Numbered from the stretch's first letter, positions 27,310 to 35,469 are shown. The stretch is 49,210 nucleotides of DNA from CAZTAK01 sp964611585 (GCA_964611585.1 CAZTAK010000014.1:1-49210); one strand, 5' to 3'. Numbers and translations: made by a program. Notes: generated by a model from the sequence alone, not told the origin.

Positions 27310-28621
27310 TCTGTTCCTGTTTCTCGTTCTGAGCCTGGCCGTACCGACGGCCGGGCGCGAGGCAGCGGCCCAACGCCTGCCCCTGATCCGCGACGCCGAA
27401 ACTGAACGCGTAATCCGGGACCTGGCGGCGCCGGTTTTCGCCGCGGCTGGTCTTAGCACGGATTTCGTCGAAGTCCACCTGGTCAACGACAGCACCCTCA
27501 ACGCGTTCGTGGGCGGCGGTCAGCGCATCTTCATCAACACCGGCTTGATCCTGGAAGCGGAAAAGCCTCGCCAGATCACCGCCGTCATCGCCCATGAGAC
27601 CGGCCACATCGCCGGTGGCCATCTCGCCCGGACTCGGGAGGCCTTGCGCGGTGCAACCGCCCAGAGCATCGCCGCGGTCATCATCGGCGCCGCGGCCGTT
27701 GTCGTCGGCGGCGGTCGCAGCGGCGCCGCGGTGCTCGGCGGCGGTGCCCAAATCGCGCAGCGAAGCTTGTTGCTGTACAGCAGGACCCAGGAATCGGCGG
27801 CCGATCAAGCTGCCCTCCGGTATTTGCAGGACATCGGCCAGTCAGGCCGCGGGCTGGTCGAGGTGCTGGAAATGCTGGGGACCCAGGAACCCCTCCTGCG
27901 CACCAGTCAGGACCCGTACACGCGGAGCCATCCGCTCTCTCGCGAACGCCTGAATGCGGTAACGCGGATTGTGGCGGCCGCGCCGGAGCCAGCGCCGGAC
28001 CCGCAAATGGCTGAGGCCTATGCGCGGATACGGGCCAAGTTGCAGGGCTATATCGAGCGCCCCCGCAACACCTTTCGAATTTACCCCGAGAGCGATACCT
28101 CGATTCCGGCCGTGTACGCCCGCGCACTGGCCCATCACCAGTCGGGCGACACCGCGCGCGCGCTCGAGGCCGCCGGCCTCTTGCTCGACGCCGAACCGGA
28201 CAATCCTTTTTTTCATGAGCTGAATGGGCAAATCTTTTACGAGAACGGACGCCTCGATGAAGCGCGACACGCCCTTGAAGAGGCCGTCCGGCTGGCGCCG
28301 CACGAGGCGCTCTTGCGGATCGGCCTCGCCCAGACCCAGATCGCCCTCAACGAACCCGGCTTCAACCGCGACGCGATCGTCCATCTTGAAGAGGCGGTTC
28401 GGATCGACAGAAACAGCACCGCGGCGTGGCGTTCACTCGCGATTGCCTACGGCCGCGATGGGCGGTTCGGCATGTCGAGCCTGGCGAGCGCCGAACGCGC
28501 CTTTCTGATCGGCGATCACGATTCGGCCACCACCCACGCGCGCCGTGCCGAAGACCAGCTGCCGGTGGGATCGCCGGGCGCGCTCAGGGCGGGCGATATC
28601 CTAAACGCCGCCGGGCAGTAA
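27299..28621 (+). CDS. M48 family metallopeptidase with TPR repeats (BepA-like)
   Basis: Periplasmic zinc protease likely involved in outer-membrane protein quality control. 440 residues from a TTG with GGAGG at 27287-27291, spacing 7. Signal peptide about 1-24 (ILFLFLVLSLAVPTAG). The zinc motif is His99-Glu100-Thr-Gly-His103, and the third ligand Glu lies in RTQESAADQAAL. The C-terminal half (about 265-430) contains TPR-like helical repeats such as FYENGRLDEARHALEEAVRL. Domain order is that of BepA/YfgC. The start is head-to-head with the GGT-like lipoprotein with no intergenic DNA. Confidence 0.9.
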   Translation: MNRILFLFLVLSLAVPTAGREAAAQRLPLIRDAETERVIRDLAAPVFAAAGLSTDFVEVHLVNDSTLNAFVGGGQRIFINTGLILEAEKPRQITAVIAHETGHIAGGHLARTREALRGATAQSIAAVIIGAAAVVVGGGRSGAAVLGGGAQIAQRSLLLYSRTQESAADQAALRYLQDIGQSGRGLVEVLEMLGTQEPLLRTSQDPYTRSHPLSRERLNAVTRIVAAAPEPAPDPQMAEAYARIRAKLQGYIERPRNTFRIYPESDTSIPAVYARALAHHQSGDTARALEAAGLLLDAEPDNPFFHELNGQIFYENGRLDEARHALEEAVRLAPHEALLRIGLAQTQIALNEPGFNRDAIVHLEEAVRIDRNSTAAWRSLAIAYGRDGRFGMSSLASAERAFLIGDHDSATTHARRAEDQLPVGSPGALRAGDILNAAGQ

Positions 28622-28687
28622 CGTCCGCGGACCCGCCGCGGGCCCCTGAGGGGGTAATTCTGACGTTTCGACCCTCGCCGTCAGCCC

Positions 28688-28706
28688 GCGCCCTCAGTCA
28701 GGGCGC
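28688..28706. terminator. Possible hairpin terminator between convergent M48 and thiSG genes
   Basis: Perfect stem GCGCCCT (28688-28694) / AGGGCGC (28700-28706) with loop CAGTC in the 163-bp region between two convergent stops. There is no T tract on either side, so intrinsic termination is uncertain. Confidence 0.3.
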
Positions 28707-28784
28707 AGGATCAAGACCAATCCACTTCGATACATGACAACAAATGGCCCGGTGGCATCGCCGCCGAATGCCGGAATCAAACGC

Positions 28785-29774
28785 CTAGATCAGGCCCGCC
28801 AGCGGCGAGGAGGGATCGGCGTAGGTGCGCTTTCCCATCCGCCCGGCGAGATAGGCAAGCCGCCCGGATTCAACCGCGAGCCGCATTGCCTTGGCCATGA
28901 GCACCGGGTCCTTTGCTTCGGCGATGGCGGTGTTCATCAGCACCCCGTCGCAGCCCAGTTCCATTGCCTCGGAAGCGTCCGAGGCAGTGCCGACGCCGGC
29001 ATCGACGATCACCGGAACCTTGGCGTTTTCGATGATGATCCGCAGGGTGACCGGATTCTGAATCCCGAGGCCCGAACCGATGGGCGCCGCCAGCGGCATG
29101 ATCGCGCAGCATCCGATGTCCTCCAGGCGTTTCGCCTGAATCGGATCGTCGCTGCAATAGACCATGACGTCGAACCCTTCCTTGACGAGCGTTTCGGACG
29201 CCCGCACGGTTTCCGGCATGTCGGGATAAAGGGTTCTCTCGTCGCCCAGCACTTCGAGCTTGACCAGCGACCAGCCGCCCGCCTCGCGCGCCAGCCGTAG
29301 CGTCCGCACGGCCTCGTCGGCGGTATGGCAGCCGGCGGTATTGGGAAGATAGGTGTAGACCTTGGGATCGAGGTAATCGACCAGCATCGGCTGGCCGGGG
29401 TCGGTCAGGTTGACGCGGCGCACCGCGACGGTAACGATTTCCGCCCCCGACGCCGCCACCGCCTCGCGGGTTTCGTCGAAATCGCGATACTTGCCGGTGC
29501 CGACAATCAGGCGCGATTGAAATGCCTGCCCGCCCAGGGTCAACGCGCCCGGTTCCAGCGCCGGTGCCGGATCGTTGCCGCCGCCGATGAAATGAACGAT
29601 TTCGTAGGCATCGCCATCGGCGACCGCTGTCGTGACGAACGCCGATCGCGGCACAATCCCAAGATTGCGCTCGAGTGCCACCTTGCGCCCATCGATGCCG
29701 AGCCGATCCAGCAACTCGAGCACCGACAAGGGCCCGGCCACATCCCGAGCATCGCCATTGACTGTAACGCGCAT
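28785..29774 (-). CDS. thiG: ThiS-ThiG fusion: sulfur carrier protein and thiazole synthase
   Basis: Makes the thiazole of thiamine from deoxyxylulose-5-phosphate, dehydroglycine and carrier-bound sulfur. 329 residues from MRVTVNGDARDVAGPLSVLE; 19 further upstream codons are not used by relatives. The ThiS part (1-67) ends in the adenylation/thiocarboxylate motif FIGGG, here internal, followed by the ThiG barrel (about 75-325) with VGTGKYRDFDETREA, YLPNTAGCHTADEAV, KLEVLGDERTLYPD, PLAAPIGSGLG and DAGVGTASDA. No other thi gene is in the window and I see no TPP riboswitch upstream. Confidence 0.93.
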   Translation of the reverse strand: MRVTVNGDARDVAGPLSVLELLDRLGIDGRKVALERNLGIVPRSAFVTTAVADGDAYEIVHFIGGGNDPAPALEPGALTLGGQAFQSRLIVGTGKYRDFDETREAVAASGAEIVTVAVRRVNLTDPGQPMLVDYLDPKVYTYLPNTAGCHTADEAVRTLRLAREAGGWSLVKLEVLGDERTLYPDMPETVRASETLVKEGFDVMVYCSDDPIQAKRLEDIGCCAIMPLAAPIGSGLGIQNPVTLRIIIENAKVPVIVDAGVGTASDASEAMELGCDGVLMNTAIAEAKDPVLMAKAMRLAVESGRLAYLAGRMGKRTYADPSSPLAGLI

Positions 29775-30028
29775 GAAAACTGCCCCAATGGGAACCATAA
29801 ACCGCACCTCGCACAAGTATGGGGATAGCAACGGCTGGGTTCAACCGGCGAGATAGGTGGGTACATGGCGCGTTTCCGCGAGTGGCGCCGGGCGAAACCC
29901 GGCGCTTCAATTCCGACCGCTGGACGCGATGAAATGGGGACCCAACAACGAATCGAAACGAGCCCATCAAGAAGGCAGCCATGCGGTGCAGGCCGGTGCG
30001 GGTTTTTGGAAAGGCCAGGGTCGCGCAA
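29775..30028. other. Non-coding region upstream of thiSG with one strong hairpin
   Basis: Part of a gene-free stretch of about 680 bp (29775-30455). It holds a perfect 8-bp GC stem with a GNRA-like loop: GCGCCGGG-CGAAA-CCCGGCGC at 29885-29905, followed on the plus strand by TTCAATT. It could be a terminator for transcription arriving from the left or a leader structure of thiSG. No coding frame is recognisable. Confidence 0.35.
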
Positions 30029-30321
30029 CTAGAGCATTTCCCGGCCAGATTGAACTCTTTGGCCGGAGATACGTTGTGCCACGGCGCGGCGCGGTCCGTG
30101 TGCCGTGGCGCGGCCCTGTCCGCAAGGCGATGCCCGGCATCGGAAAAGGGACGCAACAATGCCACGGCGCAACGAATCCCGGTCTTCGGTGGAGCAAACA
30201 GGCTCCTCGGGCGCGTTGCGGCACTCGCCCGATGCGGCGGCATCGCGCTTCACGGCGCGCCGCCCCGAAAATCCTGTTTGCCGCCATCAAATCGATTCAA
30301 TCCGGCCGGAAAGTGCTCCAG
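30029..30321. repeat. 293-bp element with 26-bp terminal inverted repeats (CTAGAGCA family, MITE-like)
   Basis: The left end (30029-30054, CTAGAGCATTTCCCGGCCAG then ATTGAA) and the reverse complement of the right end (30296-30321, CTGGAGCACTTTCCGGCCGG then ATTGAA) agree at 22 of 26 positions; all four differences are transitions. The termini match those of the 61-bp palindrome at 2416-2476. No open frame with recognisable protein similarity lies inside and no clear target duplication flanks it. This fits a non-autonomous mobile element or expanded palindromic repeat. The adjoining 30322-30455 shows nothing recognisable. Confidence 0.55.
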
Positions 30322-30455
30322 AACCGCATTTGTCGCGGAGAGATCGCGTTCGGCGATCAAGGAACGGTTATAGCGGCGCCAGCTTCCGGAAGCCCCGTTC
30401 GGTTTTACCCGAGCGGTTTGAGCCGAGCCGGTCCAATCTTGTGGGTATTTTTGCT

Positions 30456-30791
30456 TTAGGCCGGGGGCGACAGGATCCACAGGACGGCTGCCGCCAGCGC
30501 CAGTGCCCCCACGGCGATGTGGCGCCGCCGGACACGGGTCCAGCCGCCGCCCGACTCGCGAGGCGGCGCCTTGCCCGCAGCTTCCGAAACGGCCGGATCA
30601 CTGCCGGTCGTATAGAAGATCTCCGGCGCCGAGGATTCGCGCCCCGCCTCACGGTCGAGAACGATGCGCAACCTCACGCCGTCTTCTACGCTCCGGCGCT
30701 CGGCCTCGAAGGTGGCGAGTTCAAGATCGTCATAAAGTGAATCGGCGACCCGCTCCCCGCCTTCACGAATCTGCACTTCGTAAAGGTTCAT
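30456..30791 (-). CDS. Small tail-anchored membrane protein, unknown function
   Basis: 111 residues, not recognised. The N-terminal half (1-60, MNLYEVQIREGGERVADSLY onward) is a compact charged alpha/beta segment, followed by a polar Gly/Pro linker and one hydrophobic C-terminal helix (about 91-108, HIAVGALALAAAVLWIL), so the bulk should face the cytoplasm. Its ATG overlaps the stop of the upstream PAS protein as ATGA, so the two are translationally coupled and probably work together, for example as a sensor with a membrane tether (inference). Confidence 0.6.
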   Translation of the reverse strand: MNLYEVQIREGGERVADSLYDDLELATFEAERRSVEDGVRLRIVLDREAGRESSAPEIFYTTGSDPAVSEAAGKAPPRESGGGWTRVRRRHIAVGALALAAAVLWILSPPA

Positions 30792-31282
30792 GCCGAGTCA
30801 CGCCTGTAGTTGGTGGCCCCGAACAGGATCGAAAACGTGCCGTTCTCATCATCCAAGGGTAGGATGACGCTACGATAAAGCGTGCGGGTACCGTCCTCCC
30901 CATTGAATTCGCCGCCGAAGGTCACCGGCACCGCTTTGCGCACCGCGTCGGGAAAATACGTGGTGGCGTACCGCAGAAGCGAAACCGAATTGATTTCCGA
31001 CAGGCGGCACCCGACGGGATCGGAATCGAGATCGTCGAAGTAGCCGTGACCGGCAAACCTGATGATCGGATCGTCTTCCGGTTCCGAAAAATCGAGCGCG
31101 TAGCACCAGTCCCAGCTATCGGCGAGGGTTTCCGGATTGATCCGGTTCATGCCCGGTCGGCGCGCACCATTTTCGATCAGGCTGCGCCAGTACTTCAGCA
31201 TGCGCACTACAAGCCGCCGTTCCATCCCGGCCGCAGAATCGGCGCCGAAGTGAAGTACGCTAGTCACACCATTCCGCCCCAA
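30788..31282 (-). CDS. PAS_5-like single-domain protein
   Basis: 164 residues from a TTG at 31282; an in-frame ATG at 31225 (MERRLVVRMLKYW) or GTG at 31267 are alternative starts. The pattern LKYWRSLIENGARRPGMNRI, then DWCYALDF, FAGHGYFDDLDSDPVGCRLS and a C-terminal FSILFGATNY, resembles the PAS_5 family of Alphaproteobacteria, single PAS domains that include the MopJ regulator of Caulobacter. No kinase or cyclase output domain is attached. It is coupled by a 4-bp overlap to the tail-anchored protein and divergent from aroQ. Confidence 0.6.
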   Translation of the reverse strand: MGRNGVTSVLHFGADSAAGMERRLVVRMLKYWRSLIENGARRPGMNRINPETLADSWDWCYALDFSEPEDDPIIRFAGHGYFDDLDSDPVGCRLSEINSVSLLRYATTYFPDAVRKAVPVTFGGEFNGEDGTRTLYRSVILPLDDENGTFSILFGATNYRRDSA

Positions 31283-31358
31283 GGTTCGCCCCGGTCGCGA
31301 GTTTGCCTCAAGTGCCTTAATGTGAGGTTAATCGCCAGGTAACTGCCTTCCAACACCG

Positions 31359-31386
31359 TTGCGCACGCTTGCGCCCATGCTATAAG
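31359..31386 (+). promoter_or_regulatory. Predicted promoter of the aroQ-accBC-aat operon
   Basis: TTGCGC (31359-31364) and TATAAG (31381-31386) with a 16-bp spacer lie 55 bp before the aroQ start. No other promoter-like pair is evident in this 159-bp divergent region, and the genes downstream are tightly packed. Confidence 0.45.
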
Positions 31387-31441
31387 GCTGGACCGGCGCC
31401 CGCCGCTGGCCATCGCCTGAAACCGAATTGCGTGGACCGCC

Positions 31442-31900
31442 TTGGTAAACCCTGTCGTCCTGGTCCTCAACGGCCCCAACCTCAACTTGTTGGGAACGCG
31501 GGAGCCCGAGATTTACGGCTCTGAAACGTTGCAGGACATTGAATTAGCCGCCACGCTCAAGGCCAGCGACCTGGGATTTCAACTCGATTTCCGGCAATCC
31601 AACAGCGAAGCGGAACTGGTCACCTGGGTTCAGGAAAGCCGCGGCAGGGTCCAGGCCCTGATCGTCAACGCGGGCGCCTACAGCCACACCTCCGTGGCGC
31701 TACTCGATGCCCTCCGGGCGGCGGACGCGCCGGTGGTCGAGGTTCATTTGTCCAACATTTGCCGGCGCGAGGAGTTCCGCCACCACTCCTATGTGAGCCA
31801 GGCCGCGAGCGGCGTAATCAGCGGCTTCGGGCCGCACGGCTACGTTCTGGCGCTGGAGGCGGTGGCGCGCCTTCTGGAGGGCGTCAGTGCCTCAGATTGA
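31442..31900 (+). CDS. aroQ: Type II 3-dehydroquinate dehydratase (AroQ)
   Basis: Third step of the shikimate pathway. 152 residues from a TTG start (TTGGTAAACCCT); no in-frame ATG would keep the N-terminal strand. Signatures: LVLNGPNLNLLGTREPEIYG with the catalytic Tyr, FRQSNSEAELV, ALIVNAGAYSHTSVAL, and EVHLSNICRREEFRHHSYVS with the active-site His. It stands 12 bp before accB, the common alphaproteobacterial order aroQ-accB-accC. Confidence 0.96.
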   Translation: MVNPVVLVLNGPNLNLLGTREPEIYGSETLQDIELAATLKASDLGFQLDFRQSNSEAELVTWVQESRGRVQALIVNAGAYSHTSVALLDALRAADAPVVEVHLSNICRREEFRHHSYVSQAASGVISGFGPHGYVLALEAVARLLEGVSASD

Positions 31901-31912
31901 CACGAATTACTT

Positions 31913-32353
31913 ATGACTAAATCGAATATAAACAAAGATTTAATCAGAGAGCTTTCGGAGTTACTTGAAGAAACCGGGTTGACTGAAATCGAGTGGGAAG
32001 AAGACCGCCAGCGCGTCCGTGTGGCCCGCAATACGGTCGCCGCGGCGCCCGTGCTCCCGGCCGCGCCTGCGCCTGCCGTGCAAGCCCCGGCAGCGGCCTC
32101 AGCCGACACTGCCGGCCACCCCGGCGCCGTCAACTCGCCGATGGTCGGGACCGCCTACCTGTCGCCTGAACCCGGCGCCAGCCCGTTCGTCGAACGCGGC
32201 GATCAGGTCAGCGAAGGCCAGACCCTCCTGATCATCGAGGCGATGAAAACGATGAACCCGATCCCGGCGCCGCGTGGCGGCAAGGTCACCCAAATCCTGG
32301 TGGCGAACGGGGCCCCGGTCGAATACGGCGAAACACTGATCATCCTCGAATAA
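31913..32353 (+). CDS. accB: Biotin carboxyl carrier protein of acetyl-CoA carboxylase (AccB)
   Basis: Carries the biotin that shuttles CO2 in malonyl-CoA synthesis. 146 residues: an N-terminal helical segment, an Ala/Pro linker (about 42-66) and the lipoyl-like domain (about 70-146) with Lys112 in EAMKTMN as the biotinylation site. The first 25 codons are AT-rich. It is 6 bp ahead of accC, consistent with coupled production of the two subunits. Confidence 0.97.
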   Translation: MTKSNINKDLIRELSELLEETGLTEIEWEEDRQRVRVARNTVAAAPVLPAAPAPAVQAPAAASADTAGHPGAVNSPMVGTAYLSPEPGASPFVERGDQVSEGQTLLIIEAMKTMNPIPAPRGGKVTQILVANGAPVEYGETLIILE

Positions 32354-32359
32354 ACGGCG

Positions 32360-33703
32360 ATGTTCGAAAAAGTCTTGATTGCCAATCGCGGAGAGATTGC
32401 GCTTCGCATACATCGCGCCTGCCGTGAAATGGGAATCCATACAGTCGCGGTGCACTCGACTACCGATTCCGATGCGATGCACGTGCGCCTTGCCGACGAA
32501 ACGGTCTGCATCGGGCCGCCACCGGTACGCGCCAGCTATCTCAACGTACCGGCGATCATCGCCGCCGCCGAGATCACCAACACCGACGCCATTCATCCGG
32601 GTTATGGGTTCTTGTCCGAGAATGCGAATTTCGCCTCGATCGTCAAAGAGCACGGGTTCGTATTCATCGGCCCCGAGGCCGAGCATATCAGGGCGATGGG
32701 CGAAAAGATCGGCGCCAAGTTGCGGATGGCGGCACTGGGACTACCGGTTGTCCCCGGATCGGACGGTGCGGTGCGCGATCCGGCCGAAGCGGCGCGGATT
32801 GCCCACGAGATCGGTTATCCGGTGCTGCTGAAGGCTGCCTTGGGCGGCGGCGGTCGCGGCATGAAGGTGGCGCACGCCCCGGACGGCCTTGAGGAGGCTT
32901 TCACGACGGCGCAGGCCGAGGCACGGGCCTCCTTCGGCGACGATTTGCTCTACCTCGAAAAATACCTCGCCCGGCCGCGCCATATCGAGGTCCAGATCCT
33001 GGCCGATTCCCACGGCAACGTCGTGCACCTGGGCGAGCGTGACTGTTCCTTGCAGCGCCGCCACCAGAAGGTGCTGGAAGAAGCCCCCTCGCCCGCCCTC
33101 AACGCTGCCCAACGGACCGAACTCGGCAGCCTGGTGGCCCGCGCCATCAGCGGACTCGGCTACCTCGGCGCCGGTACCATCGAGTTTCTCTATGAGGATG
33201 GCGCGTTCTATTTCATCGAGATGAACACCCGCCTTCAGGTCGAACATCCGGTGACCGAGATGATTACCGGCATCGATATCGTCCGCGAGCAAATCCGCAT
33301 CGCCGCCGGCGGCGAGATCGGGTTCACGCAGGACGACACCCAGTTTGCCGGACATTCAATCGAGTGCCGCATCAACGCCGAGGACCCGGTCACCTTCCGC
33401 CCGGCCCCGGGGCGGGTCACCGACTATCACACGCCGGGCGGCCTCGGCGTTCGGGTCGATTCCGCGCTTTATGCCGGCTATACGGTGCCGCCGAACTACG
33501 ACAGCCTGATCTCGAAACTGATTGTCCACGGCTCCAGCCGCAACGAATGCCTGATGCGCCTGCGCCGGGCGCTTGAGGAGTATGTGATCGGCGGCATCGA
33601 AACGACTATTCCGGTGCATCTGCGGCTGGTCGAGAATGCCGATTTCGTCAATGGCGACTACGACATTCACTGGCTCGAGGCTCAAATCGCCGCCACCGGG
33701 TAG
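32360..33703 (+). CDS. accC: Biotin carboxylase subunit of acetyl-CoA carboxylase (AccC)
   Basis: ATP-dependent carboxylation of biotin on AccB. 447 residues, normal length. An N-terminal pre-ATP-grasp domain (MFEKVLIANRGEIALRIHRA), the ATP-grasp glycine loop KAALGGGGRGMKV, the biotin-binding RDCSLQRRHQKVLEEAP, metal ligands in FIEMNTRLQVEHPVTEMITG, and the C-terminal GHSIECRINAEDP. The stop TAG is followed immediately by the aat ATG. Confidence 0.97.
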   Translation: MFEKVLIANRGEIALRIHRACREMGIHTVAVHSTTDSDAMHVRLADETVCIGPPPVRASYLNVPAIIAAAEITNTDAIHPGYGFLSENANFASIVKEHGFVFIGPEAEHIRAMGEKIGAKLRMAALGLPVVPGSDGAVRDPAEAARIAHEIGYPVLLKAALGGGGRGMKVAHAPDGLEEAFTTAQAEARASFGDDLLYLEKYLARPRHIEVQILADSHGNVVHLGERDCSLQRRHQKVLEEAPSPALNAAQRTELGSLVARAISGLGYLGAGTIEFLYEDGAFYFIEMNTRLQVEHPVTEMITGIDIVREQIRIAAGGEIGFTQDDTQFAGHSIECRINAEDPVTFRPAPGRVTDYHTPGGLGVRVDSALYAGYTVPPNYDSLISKLIVHGSSRNECLMRLRRALEEYVIGGIETTIPVHLRLVENADFVNGDYDIHWLEAQIAATG

Positions 33704-34351
33704 ATGTCCCTGACACCGGACATACTGCTGCGCGCGTACGCCACCGGCCTTTTTCCGATGGCGGACGGCACCGCGGAATCGGCGCTCTACTGGATCGATC
33801 CGGATCTGCGCGGCGTTCTGCCGCTGGACGAATTTCATATTCCCCGGCGGCTGACACGCACGGTCCGCCAGGACCTGTTCGAAGTGCGGGTCGATACCGC
33901 CTTTGAAACCGTGATCCGGGCATGTGCCGAGCCCGAAGCCGGTCGCGAATCGACCTGGATCAACGACGAGATTGTCCTCCTTTACACAGCCCTTCACCGC
34001 GGCGGCAATGCCCACAGCGTCGAATGCTGGCAGGACGATCGCCTGTGCGGCGGCCTCTACGGCGTGTCGATGGGCGCGGCTTTTTTCGGCGAGAGTATGT
34101 TCACGCGGCGCGCCGACGCCAGCAAGGTTGCGCTGGTGCACCTGGTGGCACGCCTGAAGGTCGGCGGTTTTCGGTTGCTGGACACCCAATTTGTGACCAG
34201 GCACCTGGAAATCTTCGGTGCCCGCGAGATTTCGCGCGATGCCTATCAGCGTCGGCTCGTCGAGGCGCTGGCGGTCGAGGGAGACTTCTATTCGCTGCCT
34301 TCCGAATCGGACGGCGCGGGGGTTTTGCAGGCGATCACCCAGACGTCGTAG
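33704..34351 (+). CDS. aat: Leucyl/phenylalanyl-tRNA-protein transferase (Aat)
   Basis: Adds Leu or Phe to N-terminal Arg/Lys of proteins, marking them for the ClpS/ClpAP N-end rule pathway. 215 residues with AYATGLFPMADG, WIDPDLRGVLPLDEFHIP, GGLYGVSMGAAFFGESMF and LDTQFVTRHLEIFGAREISR. Its start directly abuts the accC stop, so it ends the aroQ-accB-accC-aat operon. Its last 64 bp overlap the end of the convergent DUF2155 gene. Confidence 0.95.
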   Translation: MSLTPDILLRAYATGLFPMADGTAESALYWIDPDLRGVLPLDEFHIPRRLTRTVRQDLFEVRVDTAFETVIRACAEPEAGRESTWINDEIVLLYTALHRGGNAHSVECWQDDRLCGGLYGVSMGAAFFGESMFTRRADASKVALVHLVARLKVGGFRLLDTQFVTRHLEIFGAREISRDAYQRRLVEALAVEGDFYSLPSESDGAGVLQAITQTS

Positions 34352-34698
34352 ACGGGATGTTCGAGCGCCGATAGCGCCGGGGTGGAGGCAAACATCCAAC
34401 CGGTAAACAGCGGCACCGATGGCTCACCGGGGCGAACGTCGGTGATTTCCAGAAAGGCGGTCGTCTCGGGCGGCTCTTCGGGCGGGCGGGTGCGGCAGGC
34501 ACGCGCCAGAATCCGCAGCGTGCCGAACCGGATTTCCCGCTCGATCGGCGCTTCAATTGTCGAAATCCGCGCCGTCACCTTGTCGAGCGCCCGCAGCACA
34601 ACGACCTTGCCGCGCCCTTGGGCCGCCCCATCCGGGACAACCGCGAACCCAAGCGCGATCAGCACCAACGCCCCGATTCCAGCCGCCGCGCGCCTCAT
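34288..34698 (-). CDS. DUF2155 family secreted protein
   Basis: 136 residues, exported: a basic start and hydrophobic core (MRRAAAGIGALVLIALGFAV) with likely cleavage after the DGAAQG region. The family signature is the C-terminal GWMFASTPALSALEHPVYDV followed by WVIAC, and a conserved Cys also lies in RILARACRT, so a disulfide between the two is plausible. Function unknown. It is typically found with the NDUFA12 gene in Alphaproteobacteria. It overlaps the methyltransferase stop by 4 bp and runs tail-to-tail 64 bp into aat. Confidence 0.85.
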   Translation of the reverse strand: MRRAAAGIGALVLIALGFAVVPDGAAQGRGKVVVLRALDKVTARISTIEAPIEREIRFGTLRILARACRTRPPEEPPETTAFLEITDVRPGEPSVPLFTGWMFASTPALSALEHPVYDVWVIACKTPAPSDSEGSE

Positions 34699-35462
34699 CG
34701 CGGCAGGTCCGCGGCAAAGCGAAGACGCACATAGTCGGCCCACCACACACCGTCCGCGTCGCACAGCACGGGCCGCAACCGTTCGACGATCTCGTCCCGC
34801 ACTGCGGCCTTCGCCGCGGCCGGAACGTGGCGGAAAAATCCGTCTCCGAAGACGTCGAGCCAACCGCCGACGTCGCCCGGAAGCCGCGTCGGCCTGGAAA
34901 TCAGGCGAATCTCGCGCACCAGGAAACCGGCACCGACGAGGCTTTCGGCATATTCGTCCGCGCGCGGAAAATACCACGGATGAGCATTGCTCCCCTCGAG
35001 GCCCCGCAGCGCCAAAACCTCGGCGATGCCGGCGATGATCTTGACGACGTTTCCCGCGCCGCCCATTTCGCCCACGAACCGCCCGCCCGTTTTGAGGGCC
35101 CGGCCCACGCCCGCGATAACGCGCGCCGGCTGGCCCATCCAATGGAGCGCGGCATTGGAGAATACAGCGTCGAATTCGTTTTCGAAGGTGAGCGCGTGGC
35201 CGTCACAGACATGGGCGTCGAGCCCGGCGGCCTGCGCCGCCGCAACCTGATCGGGGCTTGCATCGACGCCGACGACCCTGGCGCCAAGGGCGGCAATCTC
35301 TTTGGTGAGGGCGCCGTCGCCGCAGCCAAGATCGAGAATCCGCTCACCCGGCCGCGCCGCCAGCAAGTCTAGCACCGCCCCGCCGAGGTCGGAAACGAAC
35401 CGCGCATTCTCGGCGTAGCGGCCCGAGTCCCAGTCTTGAATGGGACGCAAGCCTTCGCTCAC
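34695..35462 (-). CDS. Class I SAM-dependent methyltransferase, trans-aconitate methyltransferase-like
   Basis: 255 residues from a GTG at 35462, 7 bp after the mlaD stop. Motif I is ILDLGCGDGALTKEIAALG, motif II VVGVDASPDQV, and the substrate-side FSNAALHWM is typical of the Tam/BioC-like group. There is no membrane segment. The family does not allow the substrate to be named. It sits inside a minus-strand run of NDUFA12, mlaD and DUF2155 genes, all closely spaced or overlapping, so it is co-expressed with envelope and respiratory functions. Confidence 0.82.
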   Translation of the reverse strand: MSEGLRPIQDWDSGRYAENARFVSDLGGAVLDLLAARPGERILDLGCGDGALTKEIAALGARVVGVDASPDQVAAAQAAGLDAHVCDGHALTFENEFDAVFSNAALHWMGQPARVIAGVGRALKTGGRFVGEMGGAGNVVKIIAGIAEVLALRGLEGSNAHPWYFPRADEYAESLVGAGFLVREIRLISRPTRLPGDVGGWLDVFGDGFFRHVPAAAKAAVRDEIVERLRPVLCDADGVWWADYVRLRFAADLPR

Positions 35463-35469
35463 GGCGGCC

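Noticed and set aside
29775..30028. TPP riboswitch upstream of thiSG
   Set aside because: The conserved CTGAGA and following thi-box bases are not found on the minus strand.
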